Positions 6,913-9,101 of a stretch of DNA of 9,101 nt are shown in pieces. Below the pieces are notes generated by a model. It did not search any database. It was given only the letters and a program-made list of their open reading frames with translations, and was not told the DNA's origin. Positions within the stretch are counted from its first letter, which is position 1; the number at the start of each line of letters is the position of its first letter. The stretch lies in the NCBI GenBank assembly GCA_035503055.1, contig DATJTV010000250.1, forward strand, positions 1-9,101. The letters run 5' to 3'. Source of the stretch: JAKAWQ01 sp035503055. Its GTDB lineage: Bacteria > Pseudomonadota > Alphaproteobacteria > Acetobacterales > Acetobacteraceae. The position numbers and the translations under genes were made by a program.

Positions 6913-8310
6913 TCATGTTTCACGTGAAACATGGGACAGTACTGCTGACCGACCGAGGGCATCGAGCAGCGCGGCACCGGTGCGGATGCCGTTGTGGAAA
7001 CATTCGAGGGTGAGGTTCTCGTCGGGGGCGTGGTTGGCCGCATCCGCGTTGGCGTAGTTGATGACGAAGGCCGGAATGCCGAGGATCTTGGTGAAGGCGT
7101 AGCCGGGCAGGCTGCCGAAGCCCGCGGGGTAGAGCAGCGGCTCGGTGCCGCGAGCGGCGAGGATCGCGGCCCGGATCGGCGCGGCGTAGGGCGAGTCGAG
7201 CGGGGTTTTCGAGGGGAGCATGCCCTCCTCCTCGGCGATGAGCGTGACCTCCGGGGCGTGGCGCGCGACGTGGGCGGCGACCTTGGCGAGGATGTCGGCC
7301 GGCTCTTGGGCTTCGATAAGGCGGATGTCGCATTTGGCGAAGGCTTCGTGGGGCAGGACGGTCTTCGTCCCTGGCCCGTCATAGCCGCCGTGGAGGCCGT
7401 TGATGGTGAGGGTGGGGAAGAAGCAGAGCCGGTCGTAGAAGGCGCGATCCGCCGGGGCGTCGAGGCGGGAGAGGCCGAGCGTGCGCTTGAACTCGTCGAG
7501 ATCGAGGGGAAGCTGCGAGGCCGCTTCCCGTTCCGTAGCACTCGGGGGGACGATGGCGTCGTGGAAGCCTTCGATGGTGATCTCGCCCTGCTCGTTCTTC
7601 ATCGTCGCCAGCAGTTGGACGAGGGTCCAGAGCGGGTTCGGCACGACGCCGCCGAAACTGCCGGAATGGACGTCGCGTTTGGCGTGGCGGGCGCGGAGCT
7701 CGAAGGAGACGACGCCGCGCGAGCCGAACTTGAGGGTGGTGCGTCCCGAAGGGTGCATCTGGCCGTCCGCGGTGACGGCGAGATCGGCGCGCAGCGCATC
7801 GCGATGGGTGCGAACGAACTCGGCGATGTGGGGGCTGCCGATCTCCTCCTCGCCTTCGAGGAGGAGGATCACGTTGCAGGGCAGGCGGTGGTGCACTTTC
7901 AGGTGCGCCTCGATGGCGAGGATCTGTGCCAGATGCTGGCCTTTGTTGTCGGCGACGCCGCGGGCATAGAGGCGGCCGTCGCGGATGGCGGGCTCGAAGG
8001 GCGGCGTGGTCCAGGCGGCGAGCGGATCGGGCGGCTGGACGTCGTAATGGCCGTAGAGCAGCACGGTGGGGAGGCCGGGCGCCTCGTTCCGGCGCGCGAG
8101 CACCATCGGGTGGCCGGCGGTCGGGACCAGCTTCGCCTCGAGGCCGATCTCGGTGAGCATGGCGAGGAGGAGGTGGGCGACCTCGGCGATCCCGATGTCG
8201 TGGGCGCTGATGCTGGGGTGGCGGACATAGTCCATGAGGCGGGCGAGATAGGAAGCGCGCTCGCGATCGATGTGGGTGAAAACCTCGGCAAGCTCGGGGG
8301 AGATTGTCAT
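6913..8310 (-). CDS. M20 family metallopeptidase/dipeptidase (ArgE/DapE/ACY1/CPG2-type)
   Basis: A 465-residue zinc-dependent amidohydrolase, probably a cytosolic dipeptidase or acyl-amino-acid hydrolase. LLYGHYDVQPPDP supplies metal ligand His88 and the catalytic-side Asp90. GVADNKGQ gives the bridging Asp121. LLEGEEEIGS gives the catalytic Glu155 and ligand Glu156, and TADGQ gives ligand Asp182. RDVHSGSFGG (His215) belongs to the lid/dimerisation domain, and NHAPDENL carries the last ligand, His427. All metal sites are intact. The frame continues upstream to 8637, but those residues look non-coding. ATG 8310 is chosen because a GGA lies 8 nt upstream; the ATG at 8316 leaves only 2 nt. The gene runs convergent to the operon and divergent from the HPP gene. 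Its C-terminus runs into the parS palindrome, giving an unusual tail. The substrate is not predictable; the pattern is nearer carnosinase/CPG2-like dipeptidases than DapE. Confidence 0.93.
   Translation of the reverse strand: MTISPELAEVFTHIDRERASYLARLMDYVRHPSISAHDIGIAEVAHLLLAMLTEIGLEAKLVPTAGHPMVLARRNEAPGLPTVLLYGHYDVQPPDPLAAWTTPPFEPAIRDGRLYARGVADNKGQHLAQILAIEAHLKVHHRLPCNVILLLEGEEEIGSPHIAEFVRTHRDALRADLAVTADGQMHPSGRTTLKFGSRGVVSFELRARHAKRDVHSGSFGGVVPNPLWTLVQLLATMKNEQGEITIEGFHDAIVPPSATEREAASQLPLDLDEFKRTLGLSRLDAPADRAFYDRLCFFPTLTINGLHGGYDGPGTKTVLPHEAFAKCDIRLIEAQEPADILAKVAAHVARHAPEVTLIAEEEGMLPSKTPLDSPYAAPIRAAILAARGTEPLLYPAGFGSLPGYAFTKILGIPAFVINYANADAANHAPDENLTLECFHNGIRTGAALLDALGRSAVLSHVSRET
6916..6931. 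promoter_or_regulatory. parS: parS centromere site (ParB/Spo0J binding)
   Basis: TGTTTCACGTGAAACA is an exact match to the widely conserved parS consensus TGTTnCACGTGAAACA, bound by chromosomal ParB as part of the ParABS segregation and SMC-loading system. The symmetry extends by two more pairs on each side, giving a perfect 20-bp palindrome at 6914-6933. It overlaps the last codons and stop of the M20 peptidase gene, where it reads VSRET on the minus strand. Chromosomal parS sites cluster near the replication origin, so the locus is probably origin-proximal; parA and parB are not in the window. No second copy was seen here. Confidence 0.9.
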
Positions 8311-8341
8311 GGGCATCGTCCGTTGCGGCGGGGAATGAGGG

Positions 8342-8359
8342 ATCGGCGGGCCCGCCGAT
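8342..8359. promoter_or_regulatory. 18-bp perfect palindrome in the divergent intergenic region, candidate operator or 5'-UTR hairpin
   Basis: ATCGGCGGG/CCCGCCGAT is perfectly self-complementary. It lies 32-49 nt upstream of the peptidase start, in the 172-nt gap between two divergent genes. On the minus strand it overlaps a TAGTAT hexamer (8363-8358) that could be a -10 box, although no convincing -35 is 17 nt upstream. Two smaller GC-only palindromes follow at 8399-8412 and 8437-8448. A repressor site or a transcript hairpin are both possible; which regulator would bind is unknown. Confidence 0.4.
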
Positions 8360-8482
8360 ACTAGAGAAGCGCTCGATTTCCGGGCAGGCAGGGGCTTGCC
8401 GCCGCGCGGCGGAGCGTGCGGCGCGGCTTGAAGAGCGGCGCCGGCGCCACCACACGCCTGTTCGGCAGGGACCGGACGGGGG

Positions 8483-8971
8483 ATGCTGGCACGGATCATC
8501 AGCCATTGGGGGGCGCGGCCCCGGCCGGCGCCGGCGGGTGCGATCTGGATGGCGGTCCTGCTCGGGATCCTGGTCTCGCTGGACCGCCGGCATGAGGGGA
8601 TTTTTCTTGTCCCGCCCTTTGCGGCGACGATGACCATTCTTCTCTATCTTCCCGATGTCTCGATCGCGCAGCCGTTCGCCATCGTTTTCGGCTCGACGCT
8701 GGGTGCGGCGCTCGGCACGGCGCTTACCTTTGCGCTCGGCTTCGGCCCCACTGTCGCGATGGCGGGGGCGCTCGCGGCGGTGATCGTGCTTCCCTTGCTC
8801 AGGGCCTATCACCCGCCGGGCGTGGCGCTTGCGATGTATCCGGCGCTGCTGCATCCCGGGCGATGGTTCGCCATCGAGGTTGTGCTGCCGTTCACGCTTG
8901 CGGCGGTGATCTCGGCGGCGCTGATGAGCCGGCTGGTGCGAAGCTGGCCGCGCTACCCGGCGGCGCTTTAG
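8483..8971 (+). CDS. HPP family integral membrane protein
   Basis: A 162-residue membrane protein with about four hydrophobic segments (roughly residues 18-33, 38-54, 65-105 as one or two spans, and 127-150). LVPPFAATMTILLYLPDVSIAQPFAIVFGSTLGAA and the signature YHPPGVALAMYPAL (about 109-122) identify the HPP family, named for the His-Pro-Pro motif. A cyanobacterial member is linked to nitrite transport, but the role here is unknown. Start ATG 8483 has only a weak GGA 6 nt upstream; the next in-frame ATG (residue 23) would remove the basic N-terminal segment. It is divergent from the M20 gene and may share its regulatory region. Its TAG stop (8969-8971) directly abuts a putative mobile-element end, so the last few codons could have been altered by insertion. 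The length is still typical of single-domain HPP proteins. Confidence 0.85.
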   Translation: MLARIISHWGARPRPAPAGAIWMAVLLGILVSLDRRHEGIFLVPPFAATMTILLYLPDVSIAQPFAIVFGSTLGAALGTALTFALGFGPTVAMAGALAAVIVLPLLRAYHPPGVALAMYPALLHPGRWFAIEVVLPFTLAAVISAALMSRLVRSWPRYPAAL

Positions 8972-9101
8972 CAGGCTGCTGAAAAACTCTTTTCGGCCGC
9001 TCGCGGCGCAGCATTAATTCGCGATTGGCGCGTGCCGCGCAGGATTGATTCGCGTGGCAGCCGTAGGCGATTCTTTTTGGTCATTCGTTGCCACTCCGTC
9101 C
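8971..9101. mobile_element. Possible insertion-sequence terminus or dispersed repeat, running off the right edge
   Basis: Immediately at the HPP stop codon the sequence changes to GCAGGCTGCTGAAAAACTC (8971-8989), which resembles terminal inverted repeats of several IS families (for example IS1182-like CAGGCTGTTGAAAAA). The following 110 nt have no convincing gene and contain an imperfect direct repeat. No transposase is visible and no second inverted repeat or target duplication can be seen, because the window ends. A short interspersed repeat or MITE-like unit is an alternative. The family assignment is from motif resemblance only. Confidence 0.4.
9006..9054 (+). repeat. Imperfect direct repeat, two 18-bp copies with 31-bp period
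   Basis: GCGCAGCATTAATTCGCG (9006-9023) and GCGCAGGATTGATTCGCG (9037-9054) match at 16 of 18 positions. They lie inside the putative mobile-element end. Such sub-terminal repeats could be transposase-binding sites; this is inference. Confidence 0.55.

Noticed and set aside
6994..8364. Plus-strand open frame (456 codons) opposite the M20 peptidase
   Set aside because: It is rich in Gly/Glu/Val/Asp with no domain pattern; the minus-strand frame carries every M20 metal ligand.
8399..8448. GC-only palindromes at 8399-8412 and 8437-8448
   Set aside because: Built only of G and C in a GC-rich stretch, so likely chance; mentioned only beside the longer palindrome.
8968..9084. 38-codon minus-strand frame starting MTKKNRLRLPRES within the terminal repeat region
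   Set aside because: It is short, lacks a clear ribosome-binding site, overlaps the HPP stop codon and lies wholly in repeat-like DNA; it resembles no known protein.

Overview
The window is about 9.1 kb of GC-rich DNA, densely coding and with short intergenic gaps. It looks like an alphaproteobacterial chromosome, most likely Rhodospirillales/Acetobacteraceae-like. The basis is the run lpd, lipA, COQ10/RatA-type START protein and CinA C-terminal amidohydrolase, which in alphaproteobacteria commonly follows the pyruvate dehydrogenase genes. The taxon is inferred from gene order and composition, not from a database search.

Region 1 (1-6623, + strand) is a probable long operon. It starts with the 3' 99% of lpd (E3 of 2-oxoacid dehydrogenases; its start lies just left of the window). 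Then come lipA (lipoyl synthase), a COQ10/RatA START-domain protein, a low-specificity threonine aldolase, PncC (nicotinamide-nucleotide amidohydrolase), an FAD amine oxidase-like protein and a short S49 (SppA-like) peptidase. Gaps are small (65, 8, 31 and 10 nt), and the last two junctions are ATGA start/stop overlaps. Lpd, LipA and the quinone-binding protein form a logical block: lipoylation, E3 activity and respiration. PncC recycles pyridine nucleotide. The aldolase, oxidase and protease look like accessory additions.

Region 2 (6620-6891) holds a decayed GNAT acetyltransferase. Only its N-terminal about 23 and C-terminal about 50 codons survive, in different frames. A GC-rich hairpin terminator follows.

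Region 3 (6913-8310, - strand) is an M20 metallopeptidase, convergent with the operon. Its last codons lie inside a perfect consensus parS site (ParB-binding centromere, 6916-6931), the most notable element in the window. It suggests the locus lies in the origin-proximal part of the chromosome, although parA/parB are not visible here.

Region 4 (8311-9101): a 172-nt divergent intergenic region contains an 18-bp perfect palindrome. It is followed by a small HPP-family membrane protein (+). Immediately at that gene's stop codon begins non-coding, repeat-rich DNA with an end motif resembling the terminus of an insertion sequence, which runs off the right edge.

No RNA gene, CRISPR array or new defence-type system is visible. 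Most genes are recognisable housekeeping or metabolic families. The interest lies in the parS site, the gene relic, the palindrome and the possible mobile-element end.
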